Origin: Barthelona sp. PAP020
Taxonomy: Eukaryota; Metamonada: BaSk clade
Direction: 5' to 3'
NCBI GenBank assembly: GCA_040182905.1
Contig: JARQWU010000072.1
Location: 1 to 38,177 of the forward strand
DNA: 38,177 nucleotides
Below are more model-generated notes on this DNA. The model had not been told where the DNA came from and did no database searches. It was given only the letters and a program-made list of their open reading frames with translations. Numbering within the stretch: position 1 is the stretch's first letter. The DNA is not shown here.

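Overview
This is A+T-rich nuclear DNA from a unicellular eukaryote with compact gene spacing and the standard genetic code. All seven stop codons I call are TAA. Two spliceosomal introns in a ribosomal protein gene have the 5' sites GTTTGT and GTATGT, and a CTAAY branch motif only 7-9 nt from the terminal TAG. That fused branch/acceptor layout recalls metamonads such as trichomonads. The GTTTGT site would also fit Entamoeba. A gene with an RIIa-type docking motif, a type common in flagellated cells, leans weakly towards a flagellate or its amoeboid relative. I cannot settle the taxon from the sequence alone.

Layout: bases 1-643 hold no recognisable gene. A minus-strand gene (644-2896) encodes a diverged 5'-nucleotidase/metallophosphoesterase-fold protein whose metal-binding motifs look destroyed and which carries an N-terminal RIIa-like docking motif. 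Next come a head-to-head pair separated by 105 bp: NAC beta (BTF3-like, 3018-3461, minus) and ribosomal protein eL18 (3567-4291, plus, two introns). Both products act at the ribosome. A convergent MBOAT lysophospholipid acyltransferase (4444-5889, minus) lies 47 bp downstream of prefoldin subunit 5 (5937-6395, minus). A short basic 49-codon plus-strand frame (6533-6682) sits in the gap before the last gene.

The rest of the window, 6738 to the right edge at 38177, is one uninterrupted minus-strand reading frame of at least 10,474 codons with no intron and no stop. It encodes a giant single-pass membrane protein. Reading from its N-terminal side, it has about 1,050 residues of beta-solenoid repeats, a short Cys-rich EGF-like insert followed by a G8-like segment, and about 7,500 more residues of beta-solenoid. 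Then come an EGF-like plus PSI-like cysteine collar, about 540 residues of unrecognised juxtamembrane sequence, one transmembrane helix, and a 1,145-residue cytoplasmic tail. The tail carries what looks like an undescribed 21-23-residue helical repeat and ends in strongly basic, NLS-like clusters. The frame is open to the window edge and the first in-window Met is not followed by a signal peptide, so the true N-terminus is probably outside the window.

The small genes are housekeeping (translation, co-translational targeting, chaperone, lipid remodelling) and show no functional link to the giant protein beyond proximity. The giant protein is the main object of interest: a candidate adhesin or receptor whose overall plan (G8-like plus beta-helix ectodomain, one membrane pass, tail with NLS-like clusters) recalls animal fibrocystin, although the repeats and tail are different.
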